Positions 1 through 5,744 of a DNA stretch of 5,752 nucleotides are shown here, one piece after another. This DNA comes from Chloroflexota bacterium (lineage in GTDB: Bacteria > Chloroflexota > Anaerolineae > 4572-78 > J111), in contig RFJV01000386.1 in NCBI GenBank assembly GCA_003694775.1, forward strand, positions 1 through 5,752. The letters run 5' to 3'. The translations under genes were made by a program, and so were the position numbers. The notes beneath the pieces are model-generated. The model did no database searches, was not told the origin of the DNA, and worked only from the letters and a program-made list of their open reading frames with translations. Every line of letters begins with the position of its first letter. Position 1 is the first letter of the stretch.

Positions 1-693
1 CGCGGCAAGCTGGACGGCGAAGTCGATTTTCCGGGCCACCGAGGCGCCGAACCAGGGCGCGCCCCGGCGCAGGCCAATATCCGCGGCCTCGATGGCCGCG
101 CTGATAATTGTTTCCAGGGTGGCGTCGGGGTGCAGGGCCTCGGCCACCGCGGCGGCTACGGCACAAGCCGCGGAAACGGCCACATCGGTAAAGTGGGTAG
201 GCGTGCAGGCAATGACCGCGTCCTCGGCCGCGGCGGCTGGATTGGCGGGATGAATCAGGCCGATGGGAGAAATCCGCATCGCGCCGCCGTTGGTGTCGCC
301 CTGGAGGCCGGTGTGGTGCGGGTCAACCCCGGCTTTGAGCGCGGCCACCGCCCGGCGGGTGCTGGGTCCGATGTACGGCGAATGGTCGCCGTCTACCTGG
401 TCGTACCAGTTGAGGATGGCCTGGGCCGCGTTTTCCACGGTAATCTGCCCGTGGGTGATAATGGTCTGGGCCAGGGCCATCGCCTGCTGGGTGTCGTCGG
501 TGACCTGTCCGGCTCGCAAGCCAGCGTGGACGGGGTGGTCTGCCGGCGCGTCAACCAGCCGGTCCAGCCAGCCGCCGTACAGCTCCACCGTCTGGGTTGG
601 GCGGAAAGCGGCCGGCATTCCCCAGGCATCGCCGAGGGCCTGTCCGTACAAACCGCCCAGGATGTGCCGGTACAAATAGGTTTCAATTTCCAT
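1..693 (-). CDS. ADP-ribosylglycohydrolase (DraG/ARH) family protein, partial (C-terminus beyond window)
   Basis: The reading frame is open from the ATG at 693 to the window edge and gives 231 N-terminal residues without a stop. Family motifs appear in the expected order: GQALGDAWGMP at residues 17-27 (the usual GxAxGDAxGxP start), the metal-binding GQVTDDTQQA at 62-71 with T65-D66-D67, and TNGGAMRISPIG at 134-145, followed by a conserved T166-H167. Family enzymes (Pfam ADP_ribosyl_GH) use two Mg/Mn ions to cleave ADP-ribose from proteins or small molecules. The second metal motif (DTD near the C-terminus) would lie outside the window, so an intact active site cannot be confirmed. The start overlaps the preceding permease stop by one base (TAATG), with a GGAG 7 bases upstream, so it is translationally coupled to the transporter. 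No signal peptide is seen, so it is probably cytoplasmic. The family is confident. The substrate is unknown, and a ribosyl or nucleoside-related compound is inferred only from the context. Confidence 0.9.
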   Translation of the reverse strand, partial: MEIETYLYRHILGGLYGQALGDAWGMPAAFRPTQTVELYGGWLDRLVDAPADHPVHAGLRAGQVTDDTQQAMALAQTIITHGQITVENAAQAILNWYDQVDGDHSPYIGPSTRRAVAALKAGVDPHHTGLQGDTNGGAMRISPIGLIHPANPAAAAEDAVIACTPTHFTDVAVSAACAVAAAVAEALHPDATLETIISAAIEAADIGLRRGAPWFGASVARKIDFAVQLAA

Positions 694-1706
694 TATCCTG
701 CTCCATGTTCTTGTTCCAGCTTGTCCTGGAACTTACGGGCATTGGCCGCAAGCTGAGCCTGCCGGCGAAGGTTGTAAATGACCAGGGCGGCAATGGTCAC
801 AAACGGCGGAATCATTTCGATGTACTGGGGCGGCACGTTGAGCGTTCCCATCTGCGCGCCCAGGGCAGTAGCCGCGCCAAAAATCACGGCCGCGATGACC
901 GTACCGATAGGGTTTCGATTCCCCAAATAGACCGCGGCCAGGGCGATGAAGCCGCGTCCGGCGGTCATATTGGCCTGGAAGATGGTCAGGTAGCCCATGC
1001 TCAGGTTCAGTCCCCCCAGGGCGGCCAACAAGCCGCTGAGGAGAATGGCCGTATACTGCACCCGGCGAACATTGATACCCACCGAAGCCGCGGCCTCCGG
1101 GTTCTCACCGACCGCCCGCAGATGTGCCCCGAAAGGCATACGGTACAGCACAAACCAGACCAGTACGGTCAGCACCAGGGCGGCGTAGGTCATGATATTA
1201 TAGCCGGTCATATTTTCGGCGTTAAAGAGAACGCCCAGCACCGGAATCCGGTTCACGAAGGGGATGACAATATTGGGCAAGGCCGGGCTGGCCAGGGTGG
1301 AGGTGCTTCCCTTGTCGCCGGTGAGGGCGAACATCACAAAGACCGTTCCCCCCTGAGCCAGAATGTTGATAGCCAGCGCGGCCAGGATGATGTCTGCGCC
1401 CAGCTCCAGATGGACAAAGGCCAGAAGCCAGGCCAGCACCAGCGACACCAGAATGCCGGCCAGCGCGCCCAGCCAGGGATACACCCACCCCGGCCATCCG
1501 GGGAACCACTGCGCCGAATACGCTCCTACCACCACTCCCAGAAAGGCCGCGACCAGCATCAGCCCTTCCAGGGCAATATTGATGACCCCCGCCAGTTCGG
1601 AAATCAGGCCGCCCAGGGCCGGTAAAATCAGCGGGGTGGAGATGCGGATGATGGTGGCAATAAAGGCCACGGTAAAAATACTGCCGAGAACAGTATCAAG
1701 CGACAT
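693..1706 (-). CDS. BMP-type (nucleoside) ABC transporter permease, NupQ/YufQ-like
   Basis: This 337-residue, very hydrophobic protein belongs to the BPD_transp_2 permease family (COG1079 type). Roughly eight to ten membrane segments are visible. Diagnostic stretches are GVINIALEGLM at residues 40-50, the cytoplasmic ATPase-contact loop GAHLRAVGENPEAAASVGI at 193-211, and TAGRGFIALAAVYLGNRNP at 248-266. The basic C-terminal tail (about 311-337) should be cytoplasmic. It would form the channel together with the other permease of this operon. The start at 1706 has a strong GGAGG 6 bases upstream and lies inside the last codons of the preceding permease, an 11-bp overlap. Its own stop overlaps the glycohydrolase start by one base. 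In B. subtilis the equivalent gene is nupQ of the guanosine importer. The permease family is clear, but the exact ligand is inferred. Confidence 0.93.
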   Translation of the reverse strand: MSLDTVLGSIFTVAFIATIIRISTPLILPALGGLISELAGVINIALEGLMLVAAFLGVVVGAYSAQWFPGWPGWVYPWLGALAGILVSLVLAWLLAFVHLELGADIILAALAINILAQGGTVFVMFALTGDKGSTSTLASPALPNIVIPFVNRIPVLGVLFNAENMTGYNIMTYAALVLTVLVWFVLYRMPFGAHLRAVGENPEAAASVGINVRRVQYTAILLSGLLAALGGLNLSMGYLTIFQANMTAGRGFIALAAVYLGNRNPIGTVIAAVIFGAATALGAQMGTLNVPPQYIEMIPPFVTIAALVIYNLRRQAQLAANARKFQDKLEQEHGAG

Positions 1707-2829
1707 GAGCGGCCTCCGAATGGTCTGCCGAAAGCTCCTGGGGGAGTTTGCGCCGCATTCGCCACTGCTGAATCAGCGGCAGAACTCGCTCGGCAGTAAT
1801 CAGGATAATGATGATGGCCTGAATAATCAGCACTACCTCGCGGGTCACATCGGAGGAGCGTTCCATAATCTGTGCGCCGGTACGCAGATAGCCGTAGAAA
1901 AGACCGGCCAGGGGCACAGCCTTGGGGTCGTTGCGGGCCAGCAGAGCCACCACGATGCCTTCAAAGCCAATGCCAAAAGAGATGTTGAGGGTCAACTGCT
2001 TGAGAATGCCCATCGAAAGGTGCGCGCCGGCCAGTCCGGCCAGAATACCGCTGACCGCCATACTCAGGGCAATCACCCGGCGGGTGTTGATGCCGCCGTA
2101 GCGGGCAAATTTCAAATTATCGCCGACCACCCGGATTTCGTAGCCCAGGGGGGTGCGGGTCATCAGAAACCAGGTGGCGACCACGGCGATGATGGTCAGA
2201 AAAAGGGCAATGGTGACCCGCGTTCCGGGGATAACCAGCGGCAGAACCGCGGTTTCCGGGAAGAAATCGGTGGCAATGTAGCCGTAATCCGGGTTGCGAA
2301 GCCACTGGATGAGCAGGAGCCGATAAATCTGCACGGCAATGACGTTCAGCATCAGGGTGCTGACAATTTCGTCGGCGTTGACGTAGGCTTTGAGAATACC
2401 GGGAATCAGGCCCCAGACAAAACCTGCCCCTGCCGCGGCCAACAGGGCCAGGGTGATGTGGATAAAGGCCGGGGCCGAGGTGTGCAGGCTGATGATACCG
2501 GCGGCCAGTGCGCCCAGATAAATCTGCCCCTCCGCACCCAGGCTGAACTGTTTGGCCCGGAAAACAACGGCCACGGCCAACCCCACCAGAATCAGGGTAA
2601 TGCTGTCTTCCAGCCAGTTACCAAAACGGTTGATACCTCTGATTTTCAGACCGGCCTCAGTCCAGGAAATTTTGGGTAAGGGGCCGGTCAACAGCTCTTT
2701 GAACGCCTGCACCGGTTCTTCACTGACCAGCAGGGTAATCAGAAATCCCAGGGCCAGGGCAATCAGAATCACGGCCAGGATACGGAAAAATTCCATCAAG
2801 TACTGTTTTTGTTTCTGGCTCAAGGTCAT
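1696..2829 (-). CDS. BMP-type (nucleoside) ABC transporter permease, NupP/YufP-like
   Basis: This 377-residue integral membrane protein is of the COG4603 type. A first membrane segment spans about residues 13-35 and is followed by an external stretch of about 40 residues. Family marks are RAKQFSLGAEGQIYLGALAA at 91-110, KAYVNADEIVSTLMLNVIA at 147-165, the ATPase-contact loop GYEIRVVGDNLKFARYGGI at 229-247, and GIGFEGIVVALLARNDP at 286-302. The C-terminus (about 355-377) is charged and probably cytoplasmic. It is the larger partner of the permease pair and is longer than NupQ-like subunits because of the N-terminal segment and external loop, as is usual. The start at 2829 forms an ATGA overlap with the ATPase stop. 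Only a weak GAG lies upstream, so translation is probably by coupling. An alternative in-frame ATG at residue 12 has no ribosome site. Confidence 0.93.
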   Translation of the reverse strand: MTLSQKQKQYLMEFFRILAVILIALALGFLITLLVSEEPVQAFKELLTGPLPKISWTEAGLKIRGINRFGNWLEDSITLILVGLAVAVVFRAKQFSLGAEGQIYLGALAAGIISLHTSAPAFIHITLALLAAAGAGFVWGLIPGILKAYVNADEIVSTLMLNVIAVQIYRLLLIQWLRNPDYGYIATDFFPETAVLPLVIPGTRVTIALFLTIIAVVATWFLMTRTPLGYEIRVVGDNLKFARYGGINTRRVIALSMAVSGILAGLAGAHLSMGILKQLTLNISFGIGFEGIVVALLARNDPKAVPLAGLFYGYLRTGAQIMERSSDVTREVVLIIQAIIIILITAERVLPLIQQWRMRRKLPQELSADHSEAAHVA

Positions 2830-4373
2830 TGCAGTGTCTCGATTTCATCAGGAGATTGTTGCTTCAACCCCAACATGTACAGTCCCAGTTCTTCCTCGGT
2901 AATATCGGGGCCGTTCTGGAAAATGCCCACAATCCGGCCTTTGAACATAACGGCGATACGGTCGGCCAGGCTCATCACTTCGGCCAGGTCCGCAGAAATC
3001 AGCAGAACCGCCTTGCCTTCATTCCGTTTCTGGACAAGCTGTTGGCGGACAAATTCCGCCGCGCCGATGTCGATGCCGCGGGTGGGCTGGGCGGCAATCA
3101 GCAGAGCCGGCTCCGAAGAAAATTCGCGGGCCACAATCACCTTCTGCATATTGCCGCCCGAAAGCGACTTGACCGGAGATTCTTCCGATGCGGCCCGGAT
3201 GTCGAACCGGTGCATCAGGTCGCGGGCGTGCCGGCGAATCAAGCGCGGATACATAACCCCGCGGCGGGTAAAGGGCGGGCGAAAATACCGGTCGACCACC
3301 AGATTATCGGCGATGGAAGCGTCCAGGGCCACACCGTTGGTCAGCCGGTCTTCGGGAATGTGGGCCACGCCGGCCTGCCGCACCTGCCGGGGGCCTTTCC
3401 CCAGGACCGGTCGCCCGTTAACCAGGGCCTGGCCTGTGGTGGGCGGTTTCAAACCGCTCAGCACCTCGGCCAGTTCGGTTTGCCCGTTGCCTTCCACCCC
3501 GGCAATTCCCAGAATTTCTCCGGCATACACATTAAAGCTGACCTCCCGCAGGAGGGGGCGTCCGGTTTCGGAAATATAGCTCAAATCACGAACCTGGGCC
3601 ACTGCCGGCCCGCGCTGTTGGGGGGGCTTTTCGATGCGGAACAGGACTTTGCGCCCAACCATTAACTGGGCAATGTCGGCCTCGGAAACATCGGCGGTTC
3701 GCAGAGCCTCGCCGGTCACCTCCCCGTGACGCATCACCGTGACCCGGTCGGCAATTTGTTTGACCTCTACCAGCTTGTGGGTGATGAAAATGACCGTTTT
3801 GCCTTCGGCGACCAGCCGGCGAACGGCGCGGAACAGGTCGGCGGTTTCCTGGGGGGTAAGCACTGCGGTTGGCTCGTCGAGGATGAGCAGGTTGGCCCCG
3901 CGGTACAGGGTTTTGAGGATTTCCACCCGCTGGCGCATACCCACCGGGGTGGCTTCGACCCTGGCTTGCGGGTCGACCTGCAGGCCGTAGGTCTGGCTCA
4001 GCTCCGTGGTGAGCCGTGCCGCGGCCTCAAAGTCAATGAAACGGCCGCGCCGCGGTTCCTGGCCCAGCACAATATTCTGGGCGATGGTAAAAGAGGGGAT
4101 GAGCATAAAGTTCTGGTGCACCATACCAATGCCCAGGTCGATGGCTTGATGGGGGTTCTGGATGCGGACGGGGCGTCCTTCCAGAAAAATCTGGCCGGCG
4201 GTGGGGTGCTCCATTCCGTAGAGAATTTTCATCAGGGTAGTTTTACCGGCCCCGTTTTCCCCAACCAGGGCGTGAATTTCCCCCTTTTCCACGGAAAAAT
4301 GCACCCCCCGGTTGGCAACCACGCCGTTGGGGTAGATTTTGACGATGTCTCGCATTTCGACAAAAGGCGGCAT
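2826..4373 (-). CDS. BMP-type (nucleoside) ABC transporter ATPase with two nucleotide-binding domains, NupO/YufO-like
   Basis: From the ATG at 4373 this is a 515-residue tandem ABC ATPase (COG3845 type, related to RbsA/MglA). In domain 1 the Walker A is GENGAGKTT (38-46, K44), the Q-loop is Q87, Walker B with catalytic Glu is LLILDEPTA (162-170, E167) and the H-loop is H199. Its signature is degenerate (TPVGMRQRVEI, 142-152). In domain 2 the signature LSGGNMQK (404-411) is intact, but the Walker A lacks Lys (GVEGNGQTE, Q298), the Walker B DE pair is replaced by A428-Q429, and the H-loop His is missing (LLISADL). One composite ATP site is therefore complete and the other is degenerate on both sides, a pattern typical of this family. 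The protein has no membrane segment and docks on the permease pair from the cytoplasm. An upstream in-frame GTG at 4436 would add 21 residues, but it lies inside a stem-loop and lacks a ribosome site, so 4373 is preferred. Confidence 0.95.
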   Translation of the reverse strand: MPPFVEMRDIVKIYPNGVVANRGVHFSVEKGEIHALVGENGAGKTTLMKILYGMEHPTAGQIFLEGRPVRIQNPHQAIDLGIGMVHQNFMLIPSFTIAQNIVLGQEPRRGRFIDFEAAARLTTELSQTYGLQVDPQARVEATPVGMRQRVEILKTLYRGANLLILDEPTAVLTPQETADLFRAVRRLVAEGKTVIFITHKLVEVKQIADRVTVMRHGEVTGEALRTADVSEADIAQLMVGRKVLFRIEKPPQQRGPAVAQVRDLSYISETGRPLLREVSFNVYAGEILGIAGVEGNGQTELAEVLSGLKPPTTGQALVNGRPVLGKGPRQVRQAGVAHIPEDRLTNGVALDASIADNLVVDRYFRPPFTRRGVMYPRLIRRHARDLMHRFDIRAASEESPVKSLSGGNMQKVIVAREFSSEPALLIAAQPTRGIDIGAAEFVRQQLVQKRNEGKAVLLISADLAEVMSLADRIAVMFKGRIVGIFQNGPDITEEELGLYMLGLKQQSPDEIETLQ

Positions 4374-4379
4374 TGGCGG

Positions 4380-4384
4380 CTCCT
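4380..4384 (-). promoter_or_regulatory. Shine-Dalgarno site that fixes the ATPase start
   Basis: AGGAG is read on the minus strand with a 6-base spacer before the ATG at 4373. This supports the 515-residue ATPase over the longer version from the GTG at 4436, which has no purine-rich site ahead of it. Confidence 0.8.
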
Positions 4385-4391
4385 GTAAAAA

Positions 4392-4417
4392 GGATGAAAG
4401 CGGAGGGATGAAGGCGG
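4392..4417. repeat. Two-copy imperfect tandem repeat, 14-bp period
   Basis: On the plus strand GGATGAAAGCGG (4392-4403) is followed after two bases by GGATGAAGGCGG (4406-4417), which matches at 11 of 12 positions. On the operon transcript this makes a pyrimidine-rich, probably unstructured stretch between the stem-loop and the ATPase ribosome site. No function is apparent. It may be remnant simple-sequence expansion in the intergenic gap. Confidence 0.6.
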
Positions 4418-4422
4418 AAAGA

Positions 4423-4458
4423 GGCTGTTGGGCCACTGCCTGCAGTGACCCAACAGCC
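4423..4458 (-). promoter_or_regulatory. Intercistronic stem-loop after the lipoprotein gene (mRNA stabiliser or attenuating terminator)
   Basis: Bases 4458-4443 pair with 4438-4423 on the minus-strand transcript, giving 16 pairs around a 4-base loop. Fifteen are Watson-Crick. The one non-matching DNA position (4433/4448) becomes a G-U pair in the minus-strand RNA but a C-A mismatch in plus-strand RNA, so the structure fits transcription of this operon. It lies 20 bases after the lipoprotein stop codon. The 3' side continues as TCTTTCC, pyrimidine-rich but not a clean U-run, so full termination is unlikely and read-through to the ATPase is expected. Hairpins in this position are known in binding-protein transporter operons to raise binding-protein yield relative to the other subunits. 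That role here is inferred. Confidence 0.75.
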
Positions 4459-4478
4459 TGCAGATACGGGGCCGGAAC

Positions 4479-5573
4479 TTACTTAAAGGCCGTATCTACC
4501 ACAATTTCGCCCTTGATGATTTTCTGCTCGGCTTCGTCAATCATCTGCTTGATGCTATCAGGGGTGTACTGGTCGTAGTACTTGTTGCGGGCCAGCCCTA
4601 CGCCGCCTTCGGCGATGCCCAGGGCTTCAATCTGGCCGTACGGGAGTGTGCCTTCCAGGTGCAGTTTCAGGGCACGGAAGAGGGAGTTGTCTACGTTTTT
4701 CATCATCGAGGTCAGGATACGGGCGGCCTGGTCGGGGTCGGCATCTTCGACAATGAGGGCCTGGTCGGAGTCTACGCCGATGGCGTAGTGCCCGTCTTCT
4801 GCCGCGGCCTCAAAAACGCCCTGTCCGGTGCCGCCGGCAATCTGGAAGACAATGTCTGCGCCCTGGCTGTACTGGGCTTTGGTCAGCTCCTTGCCTTTGG
4901 CCGGGTCGTTCCAGCTATCGGCAAACTGGCGGATGACGGTAATATCGGGGTTGGTGTCTTTGGCGCCCTGCTCATAGCCGACCATGAAGTCCAGAATAAC
5001 CGGGATTTCCTGCCCGCCCACCGAACCGATGATGGGGTCGGGGTTGATGCCTTCCAGGTCGGTGTAGGTGGTCATGGCCGCGGCATACACCCCGGCCAGG
5101 TAGGAACCTTCGTTCTGCTTGTACAGCACGGAATAGACATTACCGCACTGGCACTGGTCGTAGTTGACCGGGGCGTCGAAGATGATGAACTTTTTGTCCG
5201 GGTGCTGGGGAGCAACTTTTTCCAGGTAAGGGGCCATCTGGAATGTGCCGACGATGAAGACATCGTAGTCTTCATTTTCGGCGGCATCAATCAAGGCGGC
5301 TTCCCATTGGGTTTCATCCAGACCGGCCTCGATGGTTTTGGTTTTTACGCCCAGCTCCTTTTCGGCCCGGTCCATGCCGCGCTGGGCCGAGTCGAAGAAT
5401 GACTTGTCGCCCAGAACACCGTTGATAAGCAGGACAACCTTCAGCGGCTCTCCGCCGCCGGCACTGCCGCCTTCGGCTGGTTTTTCTGCCGCGGGCTGGG
5501 CGCTTCCACCGCAGGCGGCCAGCAACAGCAGACCCATCAGAACAAGCAGGGTAAAAATAGTGGTGCGTTTCAT
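4479..5573 (-). CDS. BMP/PnrA-family substrate-binding lipoprotein of the (nucleoside) ABC transporter, NupN-like
   Basis: The 364-residue precursor begins with a lipoprotein signal: MKRTT, a hydrophobic run to residue 20, and the lipobox LAAC with the lipidated C21. A flexible Ala/Gly/Pro/Glu linker follows to about residue 43. The mature domain shows BMP (PF02608) hallmarks: LGDKSFFDSAQRG at 54-66, a ligand-pocket DAP at 134-136, NVYSVLYKQNEGSYLAG at 145-161, GGTGQG at 247-252, and AIGVDSDQ at 264-271, near the family's conserved ligand-contacting Asp. Family members bind purine nucleosides (Treponema PnrA, B. subtilis NupN), so a nucleoside ligand is the leading guess. SFFD instead of the common SFND marks a sub-branch. 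A CQC pair (C141, C143) before NVYSV is unusual. The start at 5573 has an ideal AAAGGAGG six bases upstream. It is the first gene of the operon and is followed by a stem-loop and then the ATPase gene. Confidence 0.94.
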   Translation of the reverse strand: MKRTTIFTLLVLMGLLLLAACGGSAQPAAEKPAEGGSAGGGEPLKVVLLINGVLGDKSFFDSAQRGMDRAEKELGVKTKTIEAGLDETQWEAALIDAAENEDYDVFIVGTFQMAPYLEKVAPQHPDKKFIIFDAPVNYDQCQCGNVYSVLYKQNEGSYLAGVYAAAMTTYTDLEGINPDPIIGSVGGQEIPVILDFMVGYEQGAKDTNPDITVIRQFADSWNDPAKGKELTKAQYSQGADIVFQIAGGTGQGVFEAAAEDGHYAIGVDSDQALIVEDADPDQAARILTSMMKNVDNSLFRALKLHLEGTLPYGQIEALGIAEGGVGLARNKYYDQYTPDSIKQMIDEAEQKIIKGEIVVDTAFK

Positions 5574-5579
5574 CTGTTT

Positions 5580-5587
5580 CCTCCTTT
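5580..5587 (-). promoter_or_regulatory. Near-perfect Shine-Dalgarno of the binding lipoprotein gene
   Basis: AAAGGAGG is read on the minus strand with a 6-base spacer (AAACAG) to the ATG at 5573. It is the strongest ribosome site in the window and agrees with high expression of the binding protein. Confidence 0.85.
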
Positions 5588-5614
5588 AACTATTCAACGA
5601 TAGAATTTAGTTCA

Positions 5615-5634
5615 CCCAGCGTTGAAACGCCGGG
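5615..5634 (-). repeat. Short imperfect palindrome / leader hairpin
   Basis: On the minus strand CCCGGCG and CGCTGGG pair around a TTTCAA loop: 7 pairs including one G-U, and a T-A pair can extend the stem inward. It lies about 40 bases before the lipoprotein start, outside the ribosome site, so it may be part of the 5' leader if transcription starts upstream. It could equally be an intergenic palindrome of a dispersed genomic family. No purine-riboswitch core was recognised around it. Confidence 0.5.
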
Positions 5635-5645
5635 CTGAAAGGCAA

Positions 5646-5744
5646 AAGGACGCGGCTCATGTATCGTACGCGTGCTTTGTAAGGGCGACCGGCCGGTCGC
5701 CCTTACAATAATAAGCACTTGTTTTACACATGAGCGAAGGACGC
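5646..5744. mobile_element. Putative MITE-like miniature element with 8-bp flanking direct repeats
   Basis: The sequence AAGGACGC occurs at 5646-5653 and again at 5737-5744. Exactly one base inside each copy lies the inverted repeat GCTCATGT (5655-5662) / ACATGAGC (5728-5735). Further in, 9 bases on each side lead to a second inverted pair, GTGCTT (5672-5677) / AAGCAC (5713-5718), and the centre is a perfect palindrome (5677-5708). The 83 bp between the direct repeats (5654-5736) thus form a nested, nearly complete inverted-repeat structure with target-duplication-like flanks and no coding capacity, as expected of a non-autonomous miniature element. Duplications of 8 bp are made by several transposase families (for example IS6, IS66, IS256). 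No parent element is visible here. Alternatives are a terminator of an upstream gene or a regulator-binding palindrome, with the 8-bp direct repeats arising by chance. Confidence 0.5.
5677..5708. repeat. Perfect 32-bp palindrome (REP-like or cruciform-forming core)
   Basis: The 16-base arm from 5677 (TTGTAAGGGCGACCGG) is followed directly by its exact reverse complement (5693-5708), with no spacer. In RNA the inner bases would open into a loop, leaving a very stable GC-rich stem on either strand. No T-run follows immediately on either side, so it is not a textbook intrinsic terminator, although it could help end transcription of a gene beyond the right edge. It resembles the short GC-rich palindromes dispersed between genes in many environmental bacteria. 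Confidence 0.85.

Noticed and set aside
1363..2679. Long plus-strand open frame of 438 codons, with several others (597-1625, 2809-3665, 3726-4388, 4659-5402) opposite the transporter genes
   Set aside because: They lie antisense to genes with clear family motifs, have low-complexity Gln/Gly/His/Arg-rich translations and show no recognisable domain. They are shadows caused by the codon bias of the minus-strand genes.
2826..4436. Longer ATPase version starting at the GTG at 4436
   Set aside because: The GTG lies inside the intercistronic stem-loop, has no ribosome site, and would add 21 residues with no family similarity. The ATG at 4373 has AGGAG at 6 bases.
4423..4458. Full intrinsic terminator ending a one-gene transcript
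   Set aside because: The stem is strong, but the 3' side is TCTTTCC followed by mixed sequence rather than a U-run. The ATPase and permeases depend on the same operon by gene order, so partial termination or mRNA protection is more likely.
5588..5740. Candidate sigma70 promoters on the minus strand, such as TATTAT (inside the miniature element), TACGAT, and TTCAAC with TATCGT
   Set aside because: Each -10-like hexamer lacks a convincing -35 at 16-18 bases. None stands out over chance, so no promoter is annotated.
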